NCBI GenBank assembly: GCA_023411615.1
Contig: JAEYOR010000020.1
Span: 26,526 to 90,525 of the forward strand
Direction: 5' to 3'
Length of the DNA: 64,000 bases
Origin: Actinomycetes bacterium
GTDB lineage: Bacteria; Actinomycetota; Actinomycetes; Actinomycetales; Demequinaceae
Under the pieces are notes generated by a model. The model saw only the letters and a program-made list of their open reading frames with translations. It had not been told where the DNA came from and did no database searches. Below, piece by piece: positions 7,446 to 18,380 of this stretch (position 1 is its first letter; every line of letters begins with the position of its first letter). The position numbers and the translations under genes are program-made.

Positions 7446-7873
7446 AGCTCAACCACCTCGCGCAGGTCGTACCACAGCAGCGACCTCTCGGCTAGGCGCT
7501 CCCGCGCCTCGTCATCGCCCCCGCGCGCGGCTTCAACATCGCCCCCAGCATCGTCTTCGTCGAGGAAGACGCAAGCGATAGAGGCGGGGTCCAAACGCCC
7601 GCTCAACGCCAGCGCCGCGGGATGCTCTCCGGCGGCTGGCGCGACATCGGCGCGAGAAAAGTCTGCCGCGATCACCGCACGCAGGCGGGAGCTGTGATCG
7701 AGCACAGAGGCCATCGCCGCAAGATCAATCGCGTACTCCGCAAGCTCCTCATCGTCCAGCTCGGGTGCACTGTCTCGGAGCGCATCGGTGACGGAGAATC
7801 CCCTTTGCGGCTCCCATTTGCCCGATGCCTGAACGGCGAGTTCGTCGATGCTGGCTGGGATGTAGACCCTCAT
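7442..7873 (-). CDS. DUF6912-family hypothetical protein
   Basis: A 143-residue acidic protein that begins MRVYIPASIDEL and contains a long Asp/Glu-rich centre. It matches from memory a family of uncharacterised actinobacterial proteins (DUF6912) found next to histidinol-phosphatase and CpaE-like genes. No signal peptide, membrane segment or catalytic motif is visible. It overlaps the CpaE-like gene by 4 bases and so is probably translated with it. Confidence 0.65.
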   Translation of the reverse strand: MRVYIPASIDELAVQASGKWEPQRGFSVTDALRDSAPELDDEELAEYAIDLAAMASVLDHSSRLRAVIAADFSRADVAPAAGEHPAALALSGRLDPASIACVFLDEDDAGGDVEAARGGDDEARERLAERSLLWYDLREVVEL

Positions 7874-9138
7874 GCTCCCAGTGTGGCCTGGGCTGGCGCG
7901 GCAGGCGCGTCAACGCGCGCGCCAGAAGCGCAAACGCGGAGCACCTCGCGCCCAATCGCTTGAATCGCTTTGCGTGCTGCCGAACGCGGTGCACGTTCAC
8001 CAAGAGCCTGACCCGACAGCGTCGCGGCGTCACATCCGCGCGGGTCCCAACCAATGGTCCACACGGTGTCCACCCCTGCGAAGCGCTTAAGCGCATCCGC
8101 AATTGCCCGGCGCGGCTGATCGCCAGCCACCGAAGCACGCACACGGTTGACTGCCACCACGCGTGCCGTCACGTCCGCAGGTGCCACCGCGTCAAGTTCG
8201 GACAACGCATGCACAAGCCGCTGCACACCGAGCGGTTCGGCGCTGCCAACGGCCACCACGACGTCGGCCGCGGCGAGGGCTGACAACGTGGCCCCGTTGC
8301 GTTGCGGCGCGCGCGTGTCGTACTGGAGTTCTTCGTCTTGCTCGAGTGAAAAGCCGCAGTCCACCACTGTGATGGATGAGTGAAGTCGCAGGAGGTCCCA
8401 TACCGGCTCAAGCGCGGCCGCCGACAACTCGGGCCAACGTTCAGCGCGCGTAATGCCTGACAGCACCCGCAGTCCAGGCGCGGCCTCGAGCGCATGCCGG
8501 CGTACAGTCTCGTCACCAAGGGTGCCATGCAACGAGGCACGCGCAAGGGCGGCAATTCCTGGAGCCTCGTCGAGCATCCCGAGCGCTTGCGCAACGGCGC
8601 CGCCGTAGGTATCCGCATCGACCAACAGCGCACCGCCAGCCTGCGCGAAGTCGTAAGCAAGTGACACCGCCACGGTGGTGCGGCCCGGCGCCCCCGTCGG
8701 CCCCCATACGGCAACGATGCTTCCTCGCTGCGGCGCGTTGGGCGCGACATGCTCCCCCGTGGCTCCCTCTGCAGCGTGCTCAACCTCGGGAGCCTGCCGC
8801 ACGGCGCGAGCGATCGCTGCGGCAATGTCTTCCGCCGACGCGTCGGGCGGGACGATCTCCTCGATGCCAATCGACCGTAAGTGATCGGTCGCTGCATAGG
8901 TGCCGGGCGAGCCGATGACCGCCACACCAGCTGCAATGAACTCCGCGACCACTCCCCGATGAAGTTGCGGTTGCTCGGAGACCACAACGGCAACGCCCAG
9001 GCCAGCGTGTGCTGCCGCGAGCGCTTCGCCCAAGTCCGCACAGCGTCGTGCGACCCGAAGGTCTGGAGCCGCACCGACCGCCGCAGCTACCGTCGCCTCT
9101 CGGGGACCCCGCACGGCGACGAGCACCGAGATGCTCAC
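7870..9138 (-). CDS. CpaE/TadZ-like P-loop ATPase with receiver-like N-terminus
   Basis: 422 residues. The first 115 resemble a response-regulator receiver fold without the phospho-acceptor pocket. The rest is a MinD/ParA-type ATPase, as in CpaE/TadZ proteins that position Flp pilus machinery. The nucleotide loop is atypical: WGPTGAPGRTTVAV, with Arg in place of the usual P-loop Lys and no signature KGG Lys. ALLVDADTYGG gives the Walker A' Asp region and TVVDCG the Walker B. The GTG start overlaps the SAF gene stop as GTGA. No tadA/tadB/tadC genes follow, so it may act in a reduced system or have another role. Confidence 0.75.
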   Translation of the reverse strand: MSISVLVAVRGPREATVAAAVGAAPDLRVARRCADLGEALAAAHAGLGVAVVVSEQPQLHRGVVAEFIAAGVAVIGSPGTYAATDHLRSIGIEEIVPPDASAEDIAAAIARAVRQAPEVEHAAEGATGEHVAPNAPQRGSIVAVWGPTGAPGRTTVAVSLAYDFAQAGGALLVDADTYGGAVAQALGMLDEAPGIAALARASLHGTLGDETVRRHALEAAPGLRVLSGITRAERWPELSAAALEPVWDLLRLHSSITVVDCGFSLEQDEELQYDTRAPQRNGATLSALAAADVVVAVGSAEPLGVQRLVHALSELDAVAPADVTARVVAVNRVRASVAGDQPRRAIADALKRFAGVDTVWTIGWDPRGCDAATLSGQALGERAPRSAARKAIQAIGREVLRVCASGARVDAPAAPAQATLGA

Positions 9139-9758
9139 CCGCCGCTCCCCGCAATACCAACTACGGACACGTCACCACGGCTCGCGAGCGCGTCGAGAAG
9201 CGTCTCAATCTCTCCACGCGGAACCACCACGTAGACCGTCTCAATAGTGGATGACGAGAACGATCCACCCGAGCGTTCCACTGATTCGACAACGAGGTCC
9301 GCTCCCACCTTGCTCGTCTGGGGGTCGCCGTTTGAGTCTTCGCGAGTGAGGAAGACGTCCACAACGGAACCCTCCTTCACGCCAGAAGCCAAGGGCAACG
9401 TCGTCTGGACCGCCACTGTGCGAGACGAGAAGTCGTCGGGCGCGGCCAGGGCGGATGCGGGCACCATCTCCCCGCCCCCCACGGTGCGCGTCACCACCTG
9501 GCCCCACGGCGCATCACCCGGCTTCACGTAGTCACCGCCGCTGAGGCGTGCATTGACCACCACGACGTCGGCCTCGGTAATGACCGTGCCGGGCGTCAGC
9601 GTGCCCTTTGCCGCGTAATACGGCGTGGTGACGTCGGCGCTGCGCACCATCGCGCTCACCCCCGCGACCGATGCGGCAATGAGAAACAGTCCAATGAGGA
9701 GCCGCGGGTCTTTCCAGCCAGGCCTGCGCAAGCGGCCTGCCAACGGCGCGTCGTTCAT
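9135..9758 (-). CDS. SAF-domain membrane-anchored protein (CpaB/RcpC-like)
   Basis: A 207-residue protein with one N-terminal transmembrane helix (LLIGLFLIAASVAGVSAMV, about 21-39) and then a SAF domain (YYAAKGTLTPGTVITEADV, about 47-65, and the MVPASALAAPDD strand). This is the architecture of CpaB/RcpC periplasmic Flp pilus proteins, although the C-terminal RcpC part is short. The start ATG 9758 has GGGAGGGGG upstream. It is followed directly by the CpaE-like gene and is divergent from a small HTH gene. Confidence 0.8.
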   Translation of the reverse strand: MNDAPLAGRLRRPGWKDPRLLIGLFLIAASVAGVSAMVRSADVTTPYYAAKGTLTPGTVITEADVVVVNARLSGGDYVKPGDAPWGQVVTRTVGGGEMVPASALAAPDDFSSRTVAVQTTLPLASGVKEGSVVDVFLTREDSNGDPQTSKVGADLVVESVERSGGSFSSSTIETVYVVVPRGEIETLLDALASRGDVSVVGIAGSGG

Positions 9759-9863
9759 GTCTAGCCCCCTCCCAACGCGCCCATGGTGCCGCACACGGGC
9801 CGATCGCGCCACTCGGCCTGTGGACAACGCACCGATGCGACGTGGCAGTGCGAGAATGAAGAC

Positions 9864-10085
9864 ATGGACAAACGCTTCCTCACCCTCCCTGATGTTCAAG
9901 AGGTGCTGAACATCTCGTCGCCCCAGGCCTACGCCTTGGTGCGTTCCGGTGATCTGCCTGCTATCCAGGTGGGTGGGCGTGGCCAATGGCGTGTCGAGGC
10001 GAGCGAGCTCGAGAACTACATCGCCCGCCAGTACGAGGCCACGCGCCAGCGCATTTCCCACCACGAGGACGCCGCCGGCGCTTAA
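9864..10085 (+). CDS. Small excisionase-type helix-turn-helix protein
   Basis: A 73-residue DNA-binding protein of the excisionase/HTH_17 (MerR-like winged helix) type. LTLPDVQEVLNISSPQAYALV is the helix-turn-helix, GDLPAIQVGG and QWRV the wing, and SELENYIARQYEATR the final helix. No integrase is nearby, so the excisionase name describes only the fold. Comparable proteins in actinobacteria act as BldC-like regulators. ATG 9864 was chosen because it matches the domain boundary; GAGAAT ends 6 bases upstream. It is divergent from the SAF gene and could regulate it. Confidence 0.8.
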   Translation: MDKRFLTLPDVQEVLNISSPQAYALVRSGDLPAIQVGGRGQWRVEASELENYIARQYEATRQRISHHEDAAGA

Positions 10086-10120
10086 GCGAGCACCCTGCGC
10101 GCATCACGCCGACGCTCGGG

Positions 10121-10636
10121 CTACAGAGCGGCCGAACGCACCCGGGTGATCGCGTCCGTCGCGATGAGAACTGAGGCGCCCACGCCCGTGGACAGCTCGA
10201 TGTAATCGGCTCCCACCGCGCCAATAACCCCTGTGACGTCCCCCGACAGGGTGGACACGACAACGCGTGCGCGATCTCGCGCAAGTGCGCGGAGCGCGTG
10301 ACCGAGGCCGAGCCGCCGCTCCACCTCAGTCAGCTCCGCCGCACGCGAGCCAAGCCCAGCCACCACTGTCACCGCATGAAGCGGCACGAGAGTCTGCGGC
10401 CCCGTTTCCCCTAACAACAGCCAGCCTGCGGCAGCGTCGACCACCACGCCCGTGGTGGAGACAGCGTCGCGCGCGGTCACCGTGACAGAGGAACCTCGTG
10501 CTTGCACCAGCCGGGCCGCGAGCGACACCGCCGCTCGCTCGGCACGGGTAAGGTCCCGGACCTCGGCGTCGAATTGAGCGGAGTCTTGCGCATCCGCTCG
10601 CGCCTCGAGATCGGCAAACAGCAATTCCCACCGCAT
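10121..10636 (-). CDS. Conserved hypothetical protein, 171 residues
   Basis: Begins MRWELLFADLEARADAQ. An N-terminal helical part (1-50) is followed by beta-rich sequence (SSVTVTARDAVSTTGVVVD and ARVVVSTLSGDVTGVIG) that suggests a small-barrel or PRC-like repeat; this is inference. No membrane segment is visible. I recognise the pattern as a conserved actinobacterial hypothetical but cannot name a function. The start ATG 10636 sits 6 bases after TACGGT, consistent with a leaderless message. It converges with the HTH gene. Confidence 0.65.
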   Translation of the reverse strand: MRWELLFADLEARADAQDSAQFDAEVRDLTRAERAAVSLAARLVQARGSSVTVTARDAVSTTGVVVDAAAGWLLLGETGPQTLVPLHAVTVVAGLGSRAAELTEVERRLGLGHALRALARDRARVVVSTLSGDVTGVIGAVGADYIELSTGVGASVLIATDAITRVRSAAL

Positions 10637-10760
10637 GGGCCAACCGTAGCGGCGACTCCTCCACAAAGTGCAGGTTCAACTGGACACGTCATCGCCATTC
10701 GTGTACATCTAACATCATCAAATGGCACCAAACAAGCGATAACAACATTAAGGAGCGGAG

Positions 10761-11573
10761 ATGAGGGTGGGAGACACAGTGGGACGCATTGGCGCGTGGA
10801 TGGTGCTGGCAGTGATGCCATGCGGCGCCTATGCGTTGGCACAAGTAACGCTGTGGCAATGGCGTAGCTGGCCTCTCGTCTGGGATGTCGACGACGCTCT
10901 CACTCTTGTCGCCGCCGCACTTGGTGCCGCAGTGGCCGCCTACCTCACTCTCAGCGCTGTGGTGATGGTGGTCGCCGCCGCCACGCGACGTGGCCGCACA
11001 ATTCCCGCCCGCGCCCGCGCCCTCGCACCCGTCGCTTGGCAACGCGTCACCGCCGTCGCCCTTGGAATTGGCCTCAGTTCAGGGGTCGCAGTGCCAGCTT
11101 TTGCGTCCACGCAGTCGCCCCCAGGCTTGGGTTGGGCCGACGCTCCGGCAGTGACCGAGCAAGCGGCCGACGCTCCGGCAGTTGGGCTTGGCGCCACCGA
11201 CACTTCCGCTGCCACCGACACTGCCGCCGCCACCGCGGTCAACGTCCGGCTCGAATGGAGCGTCCCACCTGTCTCTGCGGAGAGTCCCCAAGCAACGCCT
11301 GCCACCGCGGCACCTGTCGCCGAGCAGCCTGAGGCCGAGCTGCCTGTCGCGGCCTCCTCTGCGCCGGGCGCGGTCTCGAATACGTATCTCGTGCAGCCTG
11401 GCGATTCCTTGTGGGGTATCACGGAGTCACTCTTGGGCGACCACGCAACAGACGCCGACATCAACGCCACGTGGCCCGTCCTGTACGAGGCCAATCGCGA
11501 TGCAATCGGCAACGATCCATCGTTGATCTTCGCGGGTACTGAACTTCACGTTCCAGCGGAGCTCGCGCGATGA
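10761..11573 (+). CDS. LysM-domain membrane protein
   Basis: 270 residues. Hydrophobic helices lie near 11-32 and 45-73, with a third near 93-115 ending in the AFA signal-like site. A long Ala/Pro/Thr linker follows (116-205). A C-terminal LysM domain (about 207-267) starts TYLVQPGDSLWGITESLL and ends AGTELHVP. LysM binds peptidoglycan GlcNAc, so the C-terminal half should face the wall. The linker contains a 10-residue internal repeat. The ATG start has AAGGAGCGGAG upstream, behind an AT-rich stretch that includes TAACAT. It overlaps the Rv3235-family gene by 4 bases. Confidence 0.8.
   Translation: MRVGDTVGRIGAWMVLAVMPCGAYALAQVTLWQWRSWPLVWDVDDALTLVAAALGAAVAAYLTLSAVVMVVAAATRRGRTIPARARALAPVAWQRVTAVALGIGLSSGVAVPAFASTQSPPGLGWADAPAVTEQAADAPAVGLGATDTSAATDTAAATAVNVRLEWSVPPVSAESPQATPATAAPVAEQPEAELPVAASSAPGAVSNTYLVQPGDSLWGITESLLGDHATDADINATWPVLYEANRDAIGNDPSLIFAGTELHVPAELAR
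11135..11182 (+). repeat. 30-bp tandem repeat in the LysM protein linker
   Basis: The 18-base sequence GGCCGACGCTCCGGCAGT occurs at 11135-11152 and 11165-11182 without mismatch, 30 bases apart. It encodes two 10-residue units (WADAPAVTEQ and AADAPAVGLG), so the linker length can change by whole units without breaking the frame. Confidence 0.85.
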
Positions 11574-12028
11574 GCGCGGCGGTCCGCGCGCTCGCACCCG
11601 AGGCGCCCGTACTCATTGCTCGGCCGTCGTCAATCCGAGTAGCGCGAGCCCAGCCCTCGACGCCGCCAATCGCCGCGCCGTCACCGACCCGCGAACGCAA
11701 GCCGCTTGGCGATCCCACACCCTTGGTGTGCACCGTTGCGCGCATCGCGCTCGAAGTGGCGCTCGGAGGGGATGGCATCAACCAACTCGTGCGGTGGATC
11801 ACCCCTGACGTCCGTTCGCGATTGCTCACGCAACACTCATTGGCCCGTCGCTCGGGCTATATGTCCAAGGGGTCAGTGCACATTCAGCGGGTGCGGCTGT
11901 GCCGGGTCAGCGCAGACGCCGTCGAGGCCGCAGTGGTCGCCACCGAGGGCGAACTCGCTCACGCAATTGCGCTTCGGCTCGAGACCGTCTCCAAACGCTG
12001 GCTCATCACCGTGATGGACGTGGGCTAA
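11570..12028 (+). CDS. Rv3235-family protein
   Basis: A 152-residue protein with a disordered, Pro/Ala/Arg-rich N-terminus (1-50) and a compact C-terminal domain (about 50-152; CTVARIALEVALGG, then SVHIQRVRLCRVS and RWLITVMDVG). This matches the actinobacterial Rv3235 family, which lies next to secA in Mycobacterium too. Its function is unknown. It has a 4-base overlap with the LysM gene and ends 7 bases before the converging secA stop. Confidence 0.78.
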   Translation: MSAAVRALAPEAPVLIARPSSIRVARAQPSTPPIAAPSPTRERKPLGDPTPLVCTVARIALEVALGGDGINQLVRWITPDVRSRLLTQHSLARRSGYMSKGSVHIQRVRLCRVSADAVEAAVVATEGELAHAIALRLETVSKRWLITVMDVG

Positions 12029-12035
12029 AAAGCTC

Positions 12036-14870
<2,835 letters not shown>

Positions 14871-14960
14871 GATGCTTGTCCCGCCTTCCTGCGTGGGGCC
14901 GCCCACCATCCTAGGCGGTTCGTCGTGAGGCACGGATTCGTCTCGCTGTAGGCGCAACGC

Positions 14961-14993
14961 AAAGGCCGCCGTGGATTTTCCACGACGGCCTTT
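14961..14993 (-). terminator. Hairpin between hpf and secA
   Basis: A near-perfect 15-bp inverted repeat (AAAGGCCGCCGTGGA against TCCACGACGGCCTTT, one mismatch) with a 3-base loop. It lies between the hpf stop and secA on the same strand. It should separate hpf from secA transcription, although no long T-run follows. Confidence 0.75.
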
Positions 14994-15008
14994 GACAGTC
15001 AGAGCGCC

Positions 15009-15689
15009 TTAAGCGGTCTCACGCTCCTGCTCGCTCTCCGTCTGTTCAAGATGAATGACACCGTACGTCCAGCCACGGCGGCGGTACACCGCGCTCGGCA
15101 TGCCCGTCTCTTCGTCGACAAACAGATAAAAGTCGTGGCCCACCAGTTCCATCTGGTCGATGGCGTCGGCTACCGCCATTGGTGCCGCCTTGTGTGTCTT
15201 GGACCGAATCATGATGGGCGTGCCGTCAAGCGGAATCTCCCGAACCGAGGACTCCGGCGCGCCTTCCCAAGGAACAACCGACTCGGCGGTCTCATCCTGA
15301 GCCGCCTCCGGCGCCTCGGCTGAGGCGGCGGCAAGCGGTACGTCGACGTCGGCAACAGCGACTGCGTGGAGGCCCGGCTTGCCCTTGTGGCGCTTGGCCC
15401 GGCGCTCGTGCAACTTCCGCAGTTGATCGGCAATGCGCGTCGATGCGAGTTCGAGAGCCGCCATTCGGTCATCGGCCGCCGCTTCCGCACGGACCACGGT
15501 GCGGCCATACATCGTGATTTCCACACGCTCGGCTTCCGAGATGATCTTGCGGTTGCGCTCATGGACCACGTGCACCTCGGCCCGCGTTGCCCGCGGTGCC
15601 AATGCAGCGAGTTTCTCAAGTTTGGCAACGATCCGCTCGCGCATCTCGTCGCTCACTCGGGTGTGACGTCCAACAATCACAATGTCCAT
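15009..15689 (-). CDS. hpf: Ribosome hibernation promoting factor, long form
   Basis: A 226-residue long-form HPF. The N-terminal S30AE domain (1-105; MDIVIVGRHTRVSDEMRERI) binds the decoding region of idle 30S subunits. An Ala/Glu-rich linker (about 115-155) leads to the C-terminal dimerisation domain (about 158-220; IMIRSKTHKAAPM, then VGHDFYLFVDEETG and VYRRRGWTYGVI), which joins two ribosomes into 100S particles. The ATG start has GAAGGAG upstream. Its own promoter probably lies in the 127-bp gap to comF (TAGCGT on the minus strand), and a hairpin follows it. Confidence 0.95.
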   Translation of the reverse strand: MDIVIVGRHTRVSDEMRERIVAKLEKLAALAPRATRAEVHVVHERNRKIISEAERVEITMYGRTVVRAEAAADDRMAALELASTRIADQLRKLHERRAKRHKGKPGLHAVAVADVDVPLAAASAEAPEAAQDETAESVVPWEGAPESSVREIPLDGTPIMIRSKTHKAAPMAVADAIDQMELVGHDFYLFVDEETGMPSAVYRRRGWTYGVIHLEQTESEQERETA

Positions 15690-15816
15690 GGCACTTGCTC
15701 CTTCGAGTGTGGACGTGCCCCAAGTGGCACGTCAGGGTGGTGGTTCACCGCGCCTTTTCGCGCTGTTTGCCTCACCCCCTCTACGCTCAGAAGGTGCGAC
15801 CCGTGCGGTCGTTTCT

Positions 15817-16560
15817 TTACGCTACCGTGACTTTCTCCGGCGTGCCAGCCGCTGGCGCACTTGCCAAGCACAGCCCCGCATAGACGGTGATGAATCTCAC
15901 CTCGAGCGCTCTCACGCACGCCGCCATCGTGGCACCCGTCGTCACCACATCGTCAACGAGCACCACGCCTTGAAGCCCTTGTAAATGCCCCAATTGTGCG
16001 GATTCCGGCGCGGTGAGCGATGCGGCATTATGGCGACGCCCTCGAACGCTCGCGCCGCGTTGCTCTCCCGCACCGATGCGCAGCACCGGCATCGTTGTGG
16101 TCACCACACCACCCGCGCGGAGACCCGTGTGAGCCGCCCGAGCGAGAAGCAACGGCAGGTCAATACCGCGAGTGCGCACAGATCGCCGGCGCGACGGAAC
16201 CGGTACCACTGCGAGTTCGCCCACATCCGCGAGATGCGGGGCGACGCTGTGGGCGGCGCGGATCATCGCCTCACTCATGAAGGCATCGAGGTCGCGGCGG
16301 CCACCGTCCTTCCACGCCGAGACCATTCGGTGAGCGGAGCCCGCAAGCTCCGTGATGGACCACACCGGCATCGTTGCTGCGCCATCAATGATGAGCCGCC
16401 CCGCGGCGGACTCGGAACGCAATGGCTCATCCCACCACTGTGCGGCGCACTCATCGCACCACGTGGTGTCACGAGCCCCGCAGCCCGGGCACCACACGGG
16501 CACGCACAAGCGGGCAAGGTCGTTTGCCGCTTGGCGCATCACAGGTGGGAGTCGCGACAT
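15817..16560 (-). CDS. comF: ComF-family phosphoribosyltransferase-like protein
   Basis: 247 residues from ATG 16560; a GTG at 16605 would add 15 residues and neither start has a clear ribosome-binding site. The N-terminus has a two-CxxC zinc ribbon (CPGC and CDEC). The C-terminal PRTase fold carries VVLVDDVVTTGAT, the phosphoribosyl-pyrophosphate loop. ComF family members take part in DNA uptake or replication restart in competent bacteria, but in actinobacteria the gene is conserved next to lpqB with no proven competence role. It lies downstream of mtrA-mtrB-lpqB on the same strand. Confidence 0.88.
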   Translation of the reverse strand: MSRLPPVMRQAANDLARLCVPVWCPGCGARDTTWCDECAAQWWDEPLRSESAAGRLIIDGAATMPVWSITELAGSAHRMVSAWKDGGRRDLDAFMSEAMIRAAHSVAPHLADVGELAVVPVPSRRRSVRTRGIDLPLLLARAAHTGLRAGGVVTTTMPVLRIGAGEQRGASVRGRRHNAASLTAPESAQLGHLQGLQGVVLVDDVVTTGATMAACVRALEVRFITVYAGLCLASAPAAGTPEKVTVA

Positions 16561-16664
16561 GCGAGTGATGTTCGCAGGCGACGTCGCAGTGTGCTCCACG
16601 TGCACCCGTCATTGGGGATGCGCGATGCACTGTGTGCGATGGGCACACCGACCCAAGGTGGGAA

Positions 16665-18380
16665 TCAGCCTGCGTAAGCGACGTCAGTGACGCCAACCAC
16701 CTGCACGGTCCAACTGTTGCCGGCACGCGCCACCAAGGAGCCCTCTGAATCAATGGCGAGGAGCGTGCGCACACCATTGCGTGCGGTGATACGCCGCGCC
16801 TCGGGCAACACTGCCTCCATGCGCGTCCAGCCGCCCACTTGAGACTCCTCAAGATTGCCTGTCTCTTCGAAGAGAGTGACGAGTCCAGTCGCGTCGGACC
16901 ATGTGAGATCGACTGCCGGCTCGAGCGACGGCACCAAAGCGAGTGGTTGGCCGATGCTGAGGGGAGCGCCGGAGACCTCGCGAGTAATCGCCGCGACATC
17001 GAGTGACTGAACCGTGCCCGTCGCCCTGCTCAGCACCGCGAGTCGCGTGCCGTCACGGGACACGGCCAGCGCCTGGACCGATCGCCCAGCAAGCCATGGA
17101 GCGTCAAGCACAAGCTCGTCACCCCCCGGCAGCGCTGCCACGATTGTGCCTGTCGACGTGCGCTCCGTGCTCCATACCCATCCATGCCGGTCAAAGGACG
17201 GGGCGATGAGATCGTCTCCGTCGAGCGTGGTGTCGAACTCGACGAGTTCAGCGCCGACGAGCGGCTCGGCGCTCGGGTCGTACACCTCGAGTGCGGCCTC
17301 TTGTGCCAAGGCCGTCGACACCGCAATGTCGCCGTCCGCCACAAAGGCCGTTGTCGTCGAGTCGTATGCGAGCGCGATACCCCAAGCACCCTCAGGCAAC
17401 ACCCCGGCCTCAGGCGCGGTGACGAGCACCTGCGTGCCATCGAACACACCGAGGCGGTTGCCCGCGATGACAGCGGCGGTCTCGGGCGGCACATCCGCGT
17501 GAGTCAGTGCCGTGCTCGCTTCCCCGACGAGCGGCACGCCACCCACCGTCACGGTCACCGACTGGACCGGTATCAACTGTCGCAAGGTGAGGTCCAGCTG
17601 CGCCTGCGCCAACGCGCGCTGGCCACTTGTCCCGCTCGAGCCTGTCGCGAGCGCAACGAGCGCCGTTCCTTCATCGACAATGACGGCGTCCACGTCAAGA
17701 GCGGAACCGGGTGGGAAGCCCGTGATGACCGCGTCGGCGAGCCACGGAGATGGTCCGGCGACGAGTTCTCGCGCCACTGCCGTCGCGATCTGTTCGTTAT
17801 TGGCAAACCATCGCAATTCCGGGATCGCCACTTGGGCGTCGGCGGAAGAGAAGTAGAGCTTGAGTGGGCGGAAAAATCGCCCAAAGTCCGCTGCGGACAT
17901 GACGATGCCGTCTTCAAGCGAAGAGATCCGGTATTGGCCGAACTCGTCTTGAGTCACTGTGAAGGTGACGTCCGCATGGACATCGGACGACGCTTCAACC
18001 ATCACTCCATTGGCGTCCACGACGGCGGCGACGGGGACACGGTAGGTATGGGTCCCTGTCGCCTCGTCGTGTAACTGCTCAACTTGGCGAGAGTCAAAGA
18101 TCGTCACGTGGGCGAGGGGATCCCATGCCACTGCGGCGTCGTCCGTGAGGAACTCGCGCGCCACATCAAAACCGGATACCGAGCCACCCGAGGACGCGGA
18201 CAGGAAGCCCTGGACGATCGCCCGCGGCGAAGCGTCGGGCGTGGGTCCTTGCAACAACGGTGCGAATGGCTGCTGCTGGGCCACTTCCGTGTCACCTTCG
18301 CGCACAGGGCCGCTCGTCGGAATCCCGGCGCACGCGACGAGCGCGCCGCATGCGAGCGCCAAAGCGATAACGCGTTTCAC
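16665..18380 (-). CDS. lpqB: Lipoprotein LpqB, partner of the MtrAB system
   Basis: A 571-residue secreted lipoprotein. The signal peptide MKRVIALALACGALVACAG ends in a lipobox LVAC with the lipidated Cys at 17. A GerMN-like domain follows (about 200-300; QLDLTLRQLIPVQSVTVTVGG) and then a beta-propeller-like C-terminal domain. In mycobacteria LpqB interacts with the sensor MtrB and affects wall and division gene control. It overlaps the mtrB stop by 4 bases, fixing the operon order mtrA-mtrB-lpqB. Confidence 0.94.
   Translation of the reverse strand: MKRVIALALACGALVACAGIPTSGPVREGDTEVAQQQPFAPLLQGPTPDASPRAIVQGFLSASSGGSVSGFDVAREFLTDDAAVAWDPLAHVTIFDSRQVEQLHDEATGTHTYRVPVAAVVDANGVMVEASSDVHADVTFTVTQDEFGQYRISSLEDGIVMSAADFGRFFRPLKLYFSSADAQVAIPELRWFANNEQIATAVARELVAGPSPWLADAVITGFPPGSALDVDAVIVDEGTALVALATGSSGTSGQRALAQAQLDLTLRQLIPVQSVTVTVGGVPLVGEASTALTHADVPPETAAVIAGNRLGVFDGTQVLVTAPEAGVLPEGAWGIALAYDSTTTAFVADGDIAVSTALAQEAALEVYDPSAEPLVGAELVEFDTTLDGDDLIAPSFDRHGWVWSTERTSTGTIVAALPGGDELVLDAPWLAGRSVQALAVSRDGTRLAVLSRATGTVQSLDVAAITREVSGAPLSIGQPLALVPSLEPAVDLTWSDATGLVTLFEETGNLEESQVGGWTRMEAVLPEARRITARNGVRTLLAIDSEGSLVARAGNSWTVQVVGVTDVAYAG

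Noticed and set aside
9783..10085. Excisionase as a sign of an integrated element
   Set aside because: No integrase, attachment repeat or phage gene is nearby; the fold is shared with ordinary BldC-like regulators.
14871..14957. 29-residue N-terminal extension of SecA
   Set aside because: GTG 14870 matches the SecA1 N-terminus and has a purine-rich ribosome-binding site; the extension does not resemble any SecA.
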